Shown: positions 18,392 through 27,654 of the stretch, piece by piece
How positions within the stretch are numbered: position 1 is the first letter of the stretch
How the letters are laid out: every line of letters begins with the position of its first letter
DNA from: Virgibacillus doumboii
GTDB lineage: Bacteria > Bacillota > Bacilli > Bacillales > Amphibacillaceae
DNA: 64,000 bases
Assembly (NCBI RefSeq): GCF_902806455.1
Contig: NZ_CADCWQ010000001.1
Location: 310,001 to 374,000 of the forward strand
Reading direction: 5' to 3'
Translations under genes and position numbers: made by a program
The notes under the pieces: generated by a model
Database searches by the model: none
What the model saw: only the letters and a program-made list of their open reading frames with translations
What the model was told of the DNA's origin: nothing

Positions 18392-19685
18392 AATTGGAAT
18401 AGGACGGTGCCAATCTGCCTCTGAAAAGGTAACCAATCACCCCGCCAATGATTGCCGGAACTATCCAGCCCAGTCCAATCGAGAAAAATGGCAGGTATTC
18501 CATTACAGATGTTACAGCCGGCAAGGTAACTCCAAAAGCTGTGATACCATCATATAATGAAACAATTGCTGTAAGGATTATTGCACCCTGATAGACAGTT
18601 TTTTCTCCATTAAATAATTTCTGCATAAAGGTCAGTAAAATAAGCACGATTGCAATCGGGTAAATAAACACAAGTACCGGAACAGAAACGCTGATAATGG
18701 TATTTAACCCCTGGTTGGCAATCAGGTAACTGGCAATCGTAACAACCAGTATAACCGTGCTGTAGGAAAAGCGGGTTATTTTGGTGAAAAATTGACCGCA
18801 TGCGACTACAAGCCCGACAGATGTTGTGAAACAGGCCAAAGCTACGATAACTCCAAGCAGCAGCGCACCAAAACTTCCGAACATAAGATCAGCTGCACTG
18901 GATAAAATATCACCGCCGTTTGTGAAATTCCCCTCAGCTGCCATTTTGGTACCAATCCAGCCAATTGAGCCATATACAGTCACCAGACCTATACCAGTAA
19001 TGGCTCCGGCTTTCAACGTTGATTGGATCAGATTCTTCTGGTCAGATATGCCACGTTCTTTAAACGCATTGACGACGATTATTCCAAACGCCAGCGCAGC
19101 GATTGCATCCATCGTCAGATAACCTTCAACAAAGCCGGTGAAGAAAGGAGATACCGTATACTTTTCTGTCGGGTCTGCGAGCTGGTTGTCCAACAGAAAG
19201 AATCCACCGACACATAGTGCAACGATTGCAAGCAGCAAAACAGGTGTTAAATATTGCCCGATTCGGTCAACCATTTTGGATGGATTCCGACTGACGAGAT
19301 ATACCAGTATAAAAAAGATAGTAGTAAATAAGAATAATGATAACGATGATGCACTTGTGAAAGGTTCCACACCCATCTCATATGCAACGGTTGCAGCTCG
19401 CGGAATGCCAAAAAACGGTCCGATTGCCAGATAAACAACCGAGGTAAAAATAAGTCCAAACAAGGGGTGTACACGATCGGCAAGTTCTCTCGCATCATTT
19501 TTTACAAAAGAAATCGCAGTGACAGCGAGGATCGGCAAACCAACCCCGGTTATCACGAAGCCTGCAATTGCGGCCCAGTAGGAGGTGCCGGAATTAATCC
19601 CCAGTGTTGGCGGATAAATCAGATTCCCCGCTCCAAAAAATAATGCAAATAACATAAATCCTATAATAAACGTATTTCTGTTCAT
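18390..19685 (-). CDS. brnQ: Branched-chain amino acid:cation symporter (BrnQ)
   Basis: LIVCS-family permease that imports leucine, isoleucine and valine with Na+ or H+. The 431-residue protein has about twelve membrane segments. It begins with the family signature FMLFALFFGAGNLIYPPTLG, and contains GIPRAATVAYEMG and GYLTMDAIAALAFGIIVVNA. AAGGGA precedes the ATG. A cre-like sequence lies about 50 bp upstream on the spacer toward the antiporter gene. Imported branched-chain amino acids are the usual source of the isobutyryl-CoA handled by the cluster at the right end of the window, though the two loci are far apart. Confidence 0.93.
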   Translation of the reverse strand: MNRNTFIIGFMLFALFFGAGNLIYPPTLGINSGTSYWAAIAGFVITGVGLPILAVTAISFVKNDARELADRVHPLFGLIFTSVVYLAIGPFFGIPRAATVAYEMGVEPFTSASSLSLFLFTTIFFILVYLVSRNPSKMVDRIGQYLTPVLLLAIVALCVGGFFLLDNQLADPTEKYTVSPFFTGFVEGYLTMDAIAALAFGIIVVNAFKERGISDQKNLIQSTLKAGAITGIGLVTVYGSIGWIGTKMAAEGNFTNGGDILSSAADLMFGSFGALLLGVIVALACFTTSVGLVVACGQFFTKITRFSYSTVILVVTIASYLIANQGLNTIISVSVPVLVFIYPIAIVLILLTFMQKLFNGEKTVYQGAIILTAIVSLYDGITAFGVTLPAVTSVMEYLPFFSIGLGWIVPAIIGGVIGYLFRGRLAPSYSN

Positions 19686-19721
19686 GCTGTTCGTTCCCTT
19701 CTGCTCTGATGTTTGGTCGAA

Positions 19722-19740
19722 AGCGCTTTTACAAAATCAG
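19722..19740. promoter_or_regulatory. Possible cre site upstream of brnQ
   Basis: TCGAAAGCGCTTTTACA resembles the CcpA cre palindrome with mismatches at the edges. The remainder of 19686-19984 is A/T-rich, and no further element is recognisable. Confidence 0.4.
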
Positions 19741-19984
19741 CTGGAAATAAACGTAATAGTCAGATAATTACTAATAAAAATTTTTAAAAATGTCACAAAG
19801 CAAAAAGAATTTTAGCAAGTAAGATAAGTGATGTCAATGCAGTTTACAGTGTACCAGTGAACTTTTTGTGAATTTTTGCAAGGAGACTTTACTATTAATC
19901 CCAGATTAAATTGTTTACATTGAATGCTGAGTTATTTAAAATAACTTTATATTATTGTGGAAACTATAAGTTAGGGGGTTTGAT

Positions 19985-21841
19985 ATGGTTCCATCTGTTT
20001 TGTTTGAAATCATGCTAATAGGTCTCTTGGGAATCGGATCGCAATGGGTTGCCTGGCGCTATCGTATGCCGGCAATTGTTGTCATGTCGATAACTGGTTT
20101 ACTTGTTGGTCCAGTTTTCGGCCTGTTGAATCCTGAAGAAGACTTTGGAGATTTATATAAACCCATTATTTCAGTAGCTGTAGCAATCATACTTTTCGAG
20201 GGAAGTCTTAATTTAAATTATAAAGAAATTCGTGGACTCGGACGGCCGGTATTCCGAATCGCAACGGTGGGAGCGTTCCTGGCGTGGATACTCGGATCAT
20301 TAACAGCCCATTATATTGCAGGATTATCATGGGCTGTAGCATTTGTTATCGGTGGCTTATTCATTGTGACGGGGCCTACCGTTATTATGCCATTACTGAG
20401 GCAGTCGAAACTGAAACCAAGACCGGCAAAAGTACTGAAATGGGAAGGTATTATTGTTGATCCAATCGGTGCACTGCTGGCAGTCTTTGCGTTTGAAATA
20501 ATTGCCTTTTTGACTGCAGGTGATCCGGATGGTTCAAAGCTGCTTTTATTCTTTGCTGCTTCTGTGTTTGCTGCGATATTAGGCTGGGCATGCGGCAAGG
20601 GAATGGGCTGGATGTTCGAGACAGGACATATTCCGGAATTTTTGAAATCGCCTGCTGTTTTTATCGTTGTTATATTCTGTTTCACGCTTGCCGATGAAAT
20701 AATGCATGAGACAGGACTTTTGGCTGTTACTGCTATGGGTATGACCCTTGCAAACATGGGAATCAGTTCGGTGGCAGACATGCGCCACTTTAAAGAAAAT
20801 ATATCCATCCTGCTGATTTCAGCAATATTTATTATGCTTACTGCTTCTTTACAAGTGGAAACGCTGCTGAAGGTATTTGATCTTCATATTATTGGCTATG
20901 TTATTTTAATGATGTTTGTGGTTCGGCCGCTATCCATCTTTCTGTCAACAATTGGTACTGATTTGGCACTCAACGAAAAAATACTGTTGGGCTGGATTGC
21001 TCCAAGAGGTATTGTTGCACTGACAGTTTCCGGATATTTCGCTTCGATATTGGCGGACTCGGGATATGAAGATGCATCCATCATTACGACATTGACATTC
21101 GCATTAGTATTTTTCACTGTTGTTGCACACGGGTTTTCCATAAGCTGGCTGGCAAAAAAACTGCATCTTTCACTGGAAGGAAGACCTGGTACATTGATTG
21201 TAGGCAGCAACAGCTTCAGTGTGAATCTTGCCAAATCACTGCAAAAAGCAAAAGCACCAGTTATTATTGTTGATTCATCATGGGAAAGACTGCGTAAAGC
21301 ACGTGAATCCGGAATTCCTTTTTATCACGGTGAAATGCTTTCGGAGCAGACGGAATATCATCTGGACACCATTCCATATGAATATATGATCGCCGCTACC
21401 GAATATCATTCCTATAATGCACTGGTTTGTACAACATTTATGCCGGAATATGGCAGAACCAATGTGTTTAAGGTAAGTCCGTATAACCAGGGCGGTATGG
21501 AAATGGCTGATACAGTGGATAAAGTCGGTGGAAGAATATTATTTAAGCAGGAATTATTTCTGGAAGATTTGAACGAGAAAATCGCAAAGCACTATGTATT
21601 CCGCCAGACAAATATTACAAACCAATATGGCTATAAACAATATTTGCAGGAAAAAGCAGACGAAACCGTTCTTTTATATATCATGAAGCCGTCAGGGCAG
21701 ATCAAGTATTATTCAGAGGAAATGAGGGTAACACCTGAAGCTGGTGATACCATCGTAAGCTTGACTCCACCGGTTAAAGAAATCAACAAAATCAAGCAAC
21801 GCCTGGAAAACCAGCGGAATGGAAACGGAAATGGGAATTAA
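19985..21841 (+). CDS. CPA1-family cation:proton antiporter with C-terminal RCK-like domain
   Basis: Membrane exchanger of monovalent cations (Na+ or K+) for protons, 618 residues. Residues 1-395 form the transporter core with about twelve membrane segments, including VTGPTVIMPLL and WEGIIVDPIGALLAV, which occupy the positions of the TDP and ND motifs of the family. After SLEGRPGTLIVGSNSF the protein turns hydrophilic, with a Rossmann-like unit (PVIIVDSSWERLRKARESG, then MIAATEYHSYNALVC) resembling an RCK/TrkA-N regulatory domain, and a final segment like TrkA-C. The tail ends in a Gly-Asn run. Regulation by nucleotide binding is inference. TTAGGGGG precedes the ATG. Cation specificity is not determinable here. 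Confidence 0.88.
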   Translation: MVPSVLFEIMLIGLLGIGSQWVAWRYRMPAIVVMSITGLLVGPVFGLLNPEEDFGDLYKPIISVAVAIILFEGSLNLNYKEIRGLGRPVFRIATVGAFLAWILGSLTAHYIAGLSWAVAFVIGGLFIVTGPTVIMPLLRQSKLKPRPAKVLKWEGIIVDPIGALLAVFAFEIIAFLTAGDPDGSKLLLFFAASVFAAILGWACGKGMGWMFETGHIPEFLKSPAVFIVVIFCFTLADEIMHETGLLAVTAMGMTLANMGISSVADMRHFKENISILLISAIFIMLTASLQVETLLKVFDLHIIGYVILMMFVVRPLSIFLSTIGTDLALNEKILLGWIAPRGIVALTVSGYFASILADSGYEDASIITTLTFALVFFTVVAHGFSISWLAKKLHLSLEGRPGTLIVGSNSFSVNLAKSLQKAKAPVIIVDSSWERLRKARESGIPFYHGEMLSEQTEYHLDTIPYEYMIAATEYHSYNALVCTTFMPEYGRTNVFKVSPYNQGGMEMADTVDKVGGRILFKQELFLEDLNEKIAKHYVFRQTNITNQYGYKQYLQEKADETVLLYIMKPSGQIKYYSEEMRVTPEAGDTIVSLTPPVKEINKIKQRLENQRNGNGNGN

Positions 21842-21847
21842 TATGTA

Positions 21848-21883
21848 AAAGGGCTGCCCCGATTGTGGAGGCAGCCCTTTTTA
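21848..21883 (+). terminator. Terminator of the antiporter gene
   Basis: AAAGGGCTGCC and GGCAGCCCTTT arms followed by TTTAT. Confidence 0.9.
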
Positions 21884-21957
21884 TATCAGCCCGAGAGCAA
21901 ATATATCAACCCGAGAATTCATTATTCCGACAACAAAACATCAGCCCGGAAACTAAT
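21884..21957. repeat. Short CATCAGCCCGAG-type repeats
   Basis: ATCAGCCCGAGA, ATCAACCCGAGA and CATCAGCCCGGA occur within 70 bp. The same phrases recur at 27655-27748. They are degenerate tandem units next to a terminator. Confidence 0.5.
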
Positions 21958-22137
21958 CTAATCCAGCTTATCCAGCTTTTGATTTAATTCCTTTAAACGA
22001 TTTTCTATTTCAATCAGCTGTTGCTCACCTTTTGATGTATTCACTCCAAAAGATGTTGCCTTTTCCACATCTCCTTGAATCCTGACATAGTCAGACTTCA
22101 ATTCAGCCATTTCCGCTTCAATTTCTTTTTTTGTCAT
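21958..22137 (-). CDS. Small coiled-coil protein of unknown function
   Basis: The product has 59 residues, starting MTKKEIEAEMAELKSDY and ending RLKELNQKLDKLD. It is highly charged, with heptad-like Leu/Ile spacing over most of its length, so a short coiled coil is likely. The frame extends upstream to 22254, but GGGAGTG lies about ten bases before the ATG at 22137, and the upstream part has no coding character. It is divergent from the GNAT gene. I do not recognise the family; similar small charged proteins are common and uncharacterised in Bacillaceae. Confidence 0.65.
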   Translation of the reverse strand: MTKKEIEAEMAELKSDYVRIQGDVEKATSFGVNTSKGEQQLIEIENRLKELNQKLDKLD

Positions 22138-22229
22138 AAAAAAATCACTCCCAATGAATAGTGTAGTCGAAATGTACTTTACAAGACAAGAAAATACGAT
22201 TAAATTAAAGAAATAAAGGAGAAATGTAA

Positions 22230-23075
22230 ATGAATATCCGTTTTGAGCAATCAATTACCAAATACAAAAACAAGGTAGAGGATATACTGCTGGAGAAGGA
22301 AGCATGCAATAATCTGATGCTGGGAATTCTGGGCCGCATTGAACATGATCCGGAAGCATATGTAAACGGATATTATCTTGGAATTGCCGAAGTGGACGGT
22401 AAAGCCGTATATGCATTCATGCAAACCCCGCCAAACAACTGGATTCTCGCTGATATTGAACATACGAAAAACGATGTGATTCACCATATCACTGATTTTC
22501 TCTATACAAACGATGTGGAAGTTCCGGGTGTTATGGGACCAACTGAACAGGCCGGAACTTTTAAAGATGCATGGGAGCGGCTGAATAACTGCAGTTCAAC
22601 CATTCATGTGAAACAATTAATCTATCGGTTGGATGACGTTAAACCAATTTCAAAAGGTGAAGGGCGGTTGACTGCAGCCACCAGCAACGATCATCAGCTT
22701 GTTAAAAAATGGCTCATACAGTTCGGTGTTGAAGCAAACGAGCAAATTTCGGATAAAAAAGCTGACCAGGTAGCTGAGTCATTTATAAATAACGGATCTC
22801 TGCATTTATGGATGGTAAACGATCAGCCGGTCTCCATGGTTAACCAGTCACGGAAAACAAAGAATGGAGCAACCATAAACGCTGTTTTCACACCTGATGA
22901 ACACAAGCGGAACGGCTACGCAACAGCCTCCGTTGCAGCATTGTCGGAAAAGCTTCTTGGGGAAGGATTTCAATTCTGCAGTTTATATACAGACCTTGCA
23001 AACCCTACATCCAATAACATTTATAAAAAAATCGGGTACGATGAAGTCGGCCGGTCGATTGTGTATAAATTCTGA
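22230..23075 (+). CDS. GNAT-family N-acetyltransferase
   Basis: A 281-residue protein whose C-terminal half carries a GNAT acetyl-CoA fold: INAVFTPDEHKRNGYATASVAALSEKLL (motif A with R/Q-x-x-G-x-G/A reduced to KRNGYA), then FCSLYTDLANPTSNNIYKKIGYDEVG (motif B). The N-terminal half (residues 1-130) resembles the first, degenerate GNAT-like domain of two-domain acetyltransferases. The acceptor substrate is unknown. AAAGGAG precedes the ATG. It is a single gene followed by an inverted set of short repeats. Confidence 0.85.
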   Translation: MNIRFEQSITKYKNKVEDILLEKEACNNLMLGILGRIEHDPEAYVNGYYLGIAEVDGKAVYAFMQTPPNNWILADIEHTKNDVIHHITDFLYTNDVEVPGVMGPTEQAGTFKDAWERLNNCSSTIHVKQLIYRLDDVKPISKGEGRLTAATSNDHQLVKKWLIQFGVEANEQISDKKADQVAESFINNGSLHLWMVNDQPVSMVNQSRKTKNGATINAVFTPDEHKRNGYATASVAALSEKLLGEGFQFCSLYTDLANPTSNNIYKKIGYDEVGRSIVYKF

Positions 23076-23084
23076 AGAACATTT

Positions 23085-23277
23085 TGCAGCAAGGGGCGGA
23101 CATATTTTCCGTTATTTTCATAAAATCAATGACTTTTACAGTTTGGCGGACATTTATTCCGTTATTCCCTGAAAATCACCGTGGAATAGCCATTTTTAAT
23201 GCGATAGCGGAATATATGTCCGTGAAACCCTGCAAAAAGCACTTTTTTTCACAAATAGCGGAAAATATGTCCTTAAA
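23085..23277. repeat. GCGGACATATTTTCCG-type repeats in both orientations
   Basis: GCGGACATATTTTCCGTTAT and GGCGGACATTTATTCCGTTAT on the plus strand are followed by GCGGAATATATGTCC and GCGGAAAATATGTCC in the opposite orientation. Four copies thus form a large interrupted inverted repeat between two convergent genes. Confidence 0.6.
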
Positions 23278-23279
23278 AA

Positions 23280-23309
23280 AAAAGCATACCACCGATTTGG
23301 TATGCTTTT
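23280..23309. terminator. Bidirectional terminator between GNAT and AI-2E genes
   Basis: An 11-bp perfect stem AAAAGCATACC/GGTATGCTTTT with an 8-base loop; it has T tracts in both directions. Confidence 0.85.
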
Positions 23310-23321
23310 CCCAATGACTTA

Positions 23322-24413
23322 TTAGATCAACGCATCTTCCTCGTCCGACTTCGATTCCTGATATGTTTTATAAAAGTGTACGATAATTGTTTTCACGACT
23401 GCGTAAAACGGTACGGCGAAAAGCATTCCCAGTAATCCGGCTATGCTCCCGGCAGCCAGGATTATCGTAATAACGGTAAGTGGGTGAAGTTGTAATGCTC
23501 TGCCCATTACATTTGGTGAAACAAGATTTCCTTCAATTTGCTGTGCAACAATCATTACGATGGCGACCCACACAGCCATCAGCGGATCCTGGAAAAAACC
23601 AACAATGATGGCTGGTGCAACAGCAAGATACGGCCCGAGAAATGGAATAACACACATAATCACGCCAAATAATGCCAGCGTTAAAGCGTAATCCAGATTA
23701 ATGATCGTATAACCAATGTACAGCAGTACGCCAATGCATAAGCTGACAATCAGCTGACCCTGAATATAGGAAGTCAGTGCTTCGTCGATTTTATGCAACA
23801 GTGAACGAATATTATCGGCTTTCTTTTTATTAAAAATCTGTGTGACAAACGGAACAAATTTGTCTCCGTCCTTTAACATGAAAAATAGGAAAAACGGAAT
23901 GAGCACGATTGAAAAAATAAATCCAATCAGCTCGCCTACGAAACCGAAGATAAACGTTAAGGCAGATTCGATATACGATTGCAGATTTGATGTAATGTCA
24001 TTTATAGTCTTATTAACTTCCGGAGGGATTACATTTTGATTTGCCTGCCAGTAGGATATAAGATCCTGAGCACCTGAGACCATACTTGGTATATTTTTAA
24101 TAAGATTTGAGAATTGTCTTTCCGCAATTGGTATAATATAGGAAATAAACAAATATCCAATTAAAATCAGCAGCAAAAATACAATAAGAATCGAAAAGAT
24201 ACGATTAATTTTATATTTTTCCAACAGGTGCATGACCGGCTTGGTTAAATAAAAAAGAATGCCAGCCCCGATAAAGGGTAATGCAACTGCACCCACGTAT
24301 TTAAATATAGGGTCAAATATAAAATTAGTCACCGATATCAGCCAGATTAGCAGAAATACCATAATAAACAGGGCTAATGTTTGAAACCAACGCTTCTCAA
24401 GCACTACGATCAC
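23322..24413 (-). CDS. AI-2E family transporter (UPF0118)
   Basis: A 363-residue polytopic membrane protein of the AI-2E/YdiK-PerM family, related to YueF, YtvI and YrrI of bacilli. The N-terminal pair of membrane helices is followed by a long soluble segment (SNLIKNIPSMVSGAQDLISYW to NDITSNLQSYIESAL), and then by the conserved membrane block with PFLGPYLAVAPAIIVGFFQDP and EGNLVSPNVMGRALQLHPLTVI. Members are variously linked to autoinducer export or Na+ efflux, so the substrate is unclear. The start codon appears to be GTG at 24413, with only a weak GAGAAAG upstream; a start a few codons later is possible. Confidence 0.88.
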   Translation of the reverse strand: MIVVLEKRWFQTLALFIMVFLLIWLISVTNFIFDPIFKYVGAVALPFIGAGILFYLTKPVMHLLEKYKINRIFSILIVFLLLILIGYLFISYIIPIAERQFSNLIKNIPSMVSGAQDLISYWQANQNVIPPEVNKTINDITSNLQSYIESALTFIFGFVGELIGFIFSIVLIPFFLFFMLKDGDKFVPFVTQIFNKKKADNIRSLLHKIDEALTSYIQGQLIVSLCIGVLLYIGYTIINLDYALTLALFGVIMCVIPFLGPYLAVAPAIIVGFFQDPLMAVWVAIVMIVAQQIEGNLVSPNVMGRALQLHPLTVITIILAAGSIAGLLGMLFAVPFYAVVKTIIVHFYKTYQESKSDEEDALI

Positions 24414-24600
24414 AACTTTCTCTTATTTTATAATTTATATCTATTTTACCTTTAATTGGAATAATTAGAAAGTATACGTTAGCTATTTTCACCTGAATCC
24501 TATATGGATAAACCTGAATTTAAATAGACAAATAGAATATAGGTCAAAAGTATGCTAGAATTTGAGCATATGTAATTGTTTTTAGAGGGGGATGTACCTT

Positions 24601-26328
24601 ATGGGTAACTGGGAATCAGTGTATGAAAAATGGAGTTCTTTTGAAAAACTTGATCCATCATTAAAGCAGGAACTTGAGAATATGAAAGGAAATAATGAAG
24701 CGTTGGAGGACGCTTTTTATAAAGAGCTGTCTTTTGGTACAGGTGGTCTGCGCGGGGTACTTGGCGCGGGAACCAACCGGATGAATAGTTACACCGTTCG
24801 CAAAGCGGTGGATGGACTTGCCAATTATTTGAAAAAAAATCGTGTTAATGTGTATGACCGCGGTGTAGTCATTTCTTACGATTCGAGGTATATGTCAAAA
24901 GAATTGGCGCTGGAAACAGCTAAAGTACTTGGCGCATATGGTATTAAGTCGTATATATTTGAAACATTGCACCCAACACCACTTTTGTCATTTGCTGTTC
25001 GCAATCTTGGAACGGTTGCAGGTGTCATGATTACTGCAAGTCATAATCCGCCTGAATACAATGGGTTCAAAGTCTATAATGAAGACGGAGGACAGATTAT
25101 TCCGGATGAAGCAAATGAAATTATTGCTGCCATTCAGGAGGTGGATGATGAACTGACCGTACCAGTTATGGACAAAGAACAATTGGAAGAAAAAGAACTG
25201 CTCACATGGATTGGCGATGAAATTGATAATGCCTACCTGGAGCAGCTTGGGCAAATTTCAAGACTTAGTGAGACGGAGCGTAAGCAGGACAAAGATTTAC
25301 AAATAGTTTTCACACCCCTGCACGGGACCGCCTATGATTTAGTGATGAAGGGATTACAGCAAATAAATTTTAATCATGTTGACGTGGTAAAAAAACAGGC
25401 TGAACCGGATCCGGAATTTTCAACTGTCGCATCACCAAACCCTGAAGAACATCAGGCATTTGAATTGGCAATTGAACAAGGCAAAAAAACGGATGCCGAT
25501 ATTTTAATCGGTACCGACCCTGATGCGGATCGTCTAGGCGTTGCCGTCAAAGACGATTCCGGAGAGTATTCTGTTTTAACCGGTAACCAGCTGGGCTCGC
25601 TGTTACTGGACTATATTCTCTCGCATAGCAGTGAAGCGGTGCTTGAGAACGGCCGCATGCTGAAAACAATCGTTACATCAGAGCTCGGCCGTAAAGTTGC
25701 TGATTATTATGGCGTAAAAACAATTAACACGTTAACAGGATTTAAATACATTGGTGAAAAAATTCGTCAATTTGATGCAACAGGCGAAACATTTGTTTTT
25801 GGATATGAGGAAAGCTACGGCTACCTGATAAGCAGTTTTGCCAGGGATAAAGACGCTGTTCAGGCAGCGGTGCTTGCAGCAGAAATGGCTTATTTCTGGA
25901 AAAAACAAGGCAAAACACTAAATGATGCATTGGATACGTTGTATGAAAAGCACGGATATTATTTGGAAGGATTGGATTCATTAACCTTAAAAAGAAAAGA
26001 AGGATCCGAAAAAATCGCTGCAATCATGGAGCGTATTCGAAAAGAGCCATTTAAAGAAATAGCAGGAATCCGGGTCAAGCAAATAGAAGACTATTTATCA
26101 AGTGAGCGTACTGTGACGGACAGCGGCAATGCTGAAAAAATCGAATTGCCAAAAGAAAATGTGGTTAAATATATTTTGGAAAAAGACAGTTGGGTTTGCC
26201 TGCGTCCATCCGGCACCGAACCAAAGATAAAATGTTATTTTGGTGTCTGTGGTTCAAGTAAACAGGAAAGTGAAGAGCGGCTGGCAACACTAAAGACGTA
26301 TATGGAAGACGTGATGAAACAAGTTTAG
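24601..26328 (+). CDS. pgcA: Phospho-sugar mutase, probable alpha-phosphoglucomutase
   Basis: Interconverts glucose 1- and 6-phosphate for UDP-glucose, teichoic acid glycosylation and glycolipid synthesis. The 575-residue protein has the phosphoserine loop GVMITASHNPPEYNGFKVY (Ser near 147), the metal loop GTDPDADRLGV, the sugar-binding loop FGYEESYGYL, and the phosphate-binding RPSGTEPKIKCY near the C-terminus. Length and motifs match PgcA of B. subtilis; phosphopentomutase-like relatives are the main alternative. An ATG at 24592 is in frame, but AGAGGGG (24584-24591) sits nine bases before 24601, which decides the start. Confidence 0.93.
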   Translation: MGNWESVYEKWSSFEKLDPSLKQELENMKGNNEALEDAFYKELSFGTGGLRGVLGAGTNRMNSYTVRKAVDGLANYLKKNRVNVYDRGVVISYDSRYMSKELALETAKVLGAYGIKSYIFETLHPTPLLSFAVRNLGTVAGVMITASHNPPEYNGFKVYNEDGGQIIPDEANEIIAAIQEVDDELTVPVMDKEQLEEKELLTWIGDEIDNAYLEQLGQISRLSETERKQDKDLQIVFTPLHGTAYDLVMKGLQQINFNHVDVVKKQAEPDPEFSTVASPNPEEHQAFELAIEQGKKTDADILIGTDPDADRLGVAVKDDSGEYSVLTGNQLGSLLLDYILSHSSEAVLENGRMLKTIVTSELGRKVADYYGVKTINTLTGFKYIGEKIRQFDATGETFVFGYEESYGYLISSFARDKDAVQAAVLAAEMAYFWKKQGKTLNDALDTLYEKHGYYLEGLDSLTLKRKEGSEKIAAIMERIRKEPFKEIAGIRVKQIEDYLSSERTVTDSGNAEKIELPKENVVKYILEKDSWVCLRPSGTEPKIKCYFGVCGSSKQESEERLATLKTYMEDVMKQV

Positions 26329-26386
26329 TAAAGGTGCCATTCCGGGTATCATACAAACAAATCACATACGTAAAGAGGTGTTTGAA

Positions 26387-26746
26387 GTGCCTGTGAATAT
26401 AAAGCGAATTTATGATGACGTGCGTAATACTGATGGTGTGCGTGTTCTGGTTGACCGGGTGTGGCCACGAGGAATGTCCAAGGAAAAAGCCCGCCTGGAT
26501 CACTGGATGAAAGAAATCGGCCCGTCCAATGAGTTGCGGAAATGGTTCGGACATGACCCTGACAAATATGAAGAATTTAAAAAGAAATATAAAGAAGAAC
26601 TTGAAAACGGGGAGCAACAGGAAGAACTTGCGAAACTGAAAAAGTTAACCAAAGAGCATAATAAAAATGTGACATTATTATTTTCAGCAAAGGATGAGGA
26701 GCATAATCAGGCACGGGTTTTAAAAGAAATATTGGATCATCAATAA
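26387..26746 (+). CDS. DUF488 family protein (YeaO-like)
   Basis: A 119-residue protein with the DUF488 signatures VLVDRVWPRGMSKEKARLDHW, the FGHDPDKYEEF motif and VTLLFSAKDEEHNQA. The biochemical role is unknown; the conserved Asp, Arg, Trp and His residues suggest an enzyme. The start is taken as GTG at 26387 (GTGCCTGTGAAT) because AAAGAGG ends eight bases before it; an earlier GTG at 26378 overlaps that site. The gene lies directly after pgcA and before a repeat element, and may be cotranscribed with pgcA. Confidence 0.85.
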   Translation: MPVNIKRIYDDVRNTDGVRVLVDRVWPRGMSKEKARLDHWMKEIGPSNELRKWFGHDPDKYEEFKKKYKEELENGEQQEELAKLKKLTKEHNKNVTLLFSAKDEEHNQARVLKEILDHQ

Positions 26747-26748
26747 CC

Positions 26749-27056
26749 AAAGAGGCTGGGACATAACAAAATAGTGTTGCGCAAAAGACGAACAATGTAT
26801 GGAAGTAGCGGAGGGAATATACGTAGACTCCTGGGGGAGGAAAGGCATCGGTGAGACTACGAAGTGCGTAAGCGCTTCGGAGGCTCACCAGCCGCCCCCG
26901 GCTAAGAAGACACTGCGAAAACGCACTTTTTGAGCAGATGTCGCCTTGGTACCCGGAGGTGTGAAAGCGAAGTATATTCCCGGAGCGGTTTTATACACCA
27001 TTTTCACTATGTTCGGTTTCTTTTTTTTGATAAAACACTTTTGTCCCAGCCTCTTT
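26749..27056. repeat. MITE-like element with 15-bp inverted ends, copy 3 of the GC-rich family
   Basis: Perfect inverted ends AAAGAGGCTGGGACA (26749-26763) and TGTCCCAGCCTCTTT (27042-27056) flank a GC-rich core. Inside, GCGGAGGGAATATACG and GCGAAGTATATTCCC form a second inverted pair. Bases 26899-26980 match 4347-4427 in reverse, and 26809-26900 match the element at 4654-4767. No coding frame for a transposase is present. The outer arms could also act as a transcription terminator. Confidence 0.75.
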
Positions 27057-27163
27057 AATTCAGGTTGCTTCATTTCCGGAGAACACCTGCATAGCTTATC
27101 GTAATAATCGGTGTTATAGTTGGTACTGGAATGAGTAATATTTTATAAATATGAGGTGATTCG

Positions 27164-27604
27164 ATGGCGGAACATCATTTTCATTTAACAGCGGACTGGC
27201 CCGGCGGAAGAAATAGTACAGGCTCCATTGAAGCAGGGAATTTGCAGACGAAGATTTCCATACCACCTGAAATGGACGGCCCCGGCGTTGGGACAAACCC
27301 CGACGAAATGCTATTGGGTGCTGCCGCAACATGCTATCTGATCACACTGGCAGCAATGATCGAACGGGCAAAACTTCCATTAAAGGAAATGTCACTGCAA
27401 TCAGAAGGCATTGTTGATGTAACCGATGGCGTTTTTACGTATAAAAAAATCATTCATAAACCTGTTGTCGAACTGCAGGAAGGTTCCGAGAAAAATGATT
27501 ACAAAAAGCTGGAGAAACTGGTTGAAAAAGCGGAATCAAGCTGCATGATTTCCCGCGCTGTAAAAGGAAATGTGGAGATCGAGTTGCAGCCCACGGTAAA
27601 ATAA
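27164..27604 (+). CDS. OsmC/Ohr-family peroxiredoxin-like protein
   Basis: A 146-residue member of the OsmC superfamily, which reduces organic hydroperoxides with two reactive Cys. The first Cys is in LLGAAATCYLITLAAMIERA (about residue 57), and the second in VEKAESSCMISRAVKGNVEIELQP near the C-terminus. The N-terminal beta sheet (HHFHLTADWPGGRNSTGSIEA) resembles the YhfA/SACOL1771-type subgroup rather than Ohr. A GAGGTGATTCG site precedes the ATG. Monocistronic; no regulator such as OhrR is adjacent. Confidence 0.88.
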   Translation: MAEHHFHLTADWPGGRNSTGSIEAGNLQTKISIPPEMDGPGVGTNPDEMLLGAAATCYLITLAAMIERAKLPLKEMSLQSEGIVDVTDGVFTYKKIIHKPVVELQEGSEKNDYKKLEKLVEKAESSCMISRAVKGNVEIELQPTVK

Positions 27605-27654
27605 CAAGGCCAAATGCGGGTCTTGTTTTTTTGTGGAAGGGTGTGGGGAACATG

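Noticed and set aside
20311..20808. 165-codon frame antisense to the antiporter gene
   Set aside because: Shadow frame of a membrane-protein gene; composition reflects the complementary strand.
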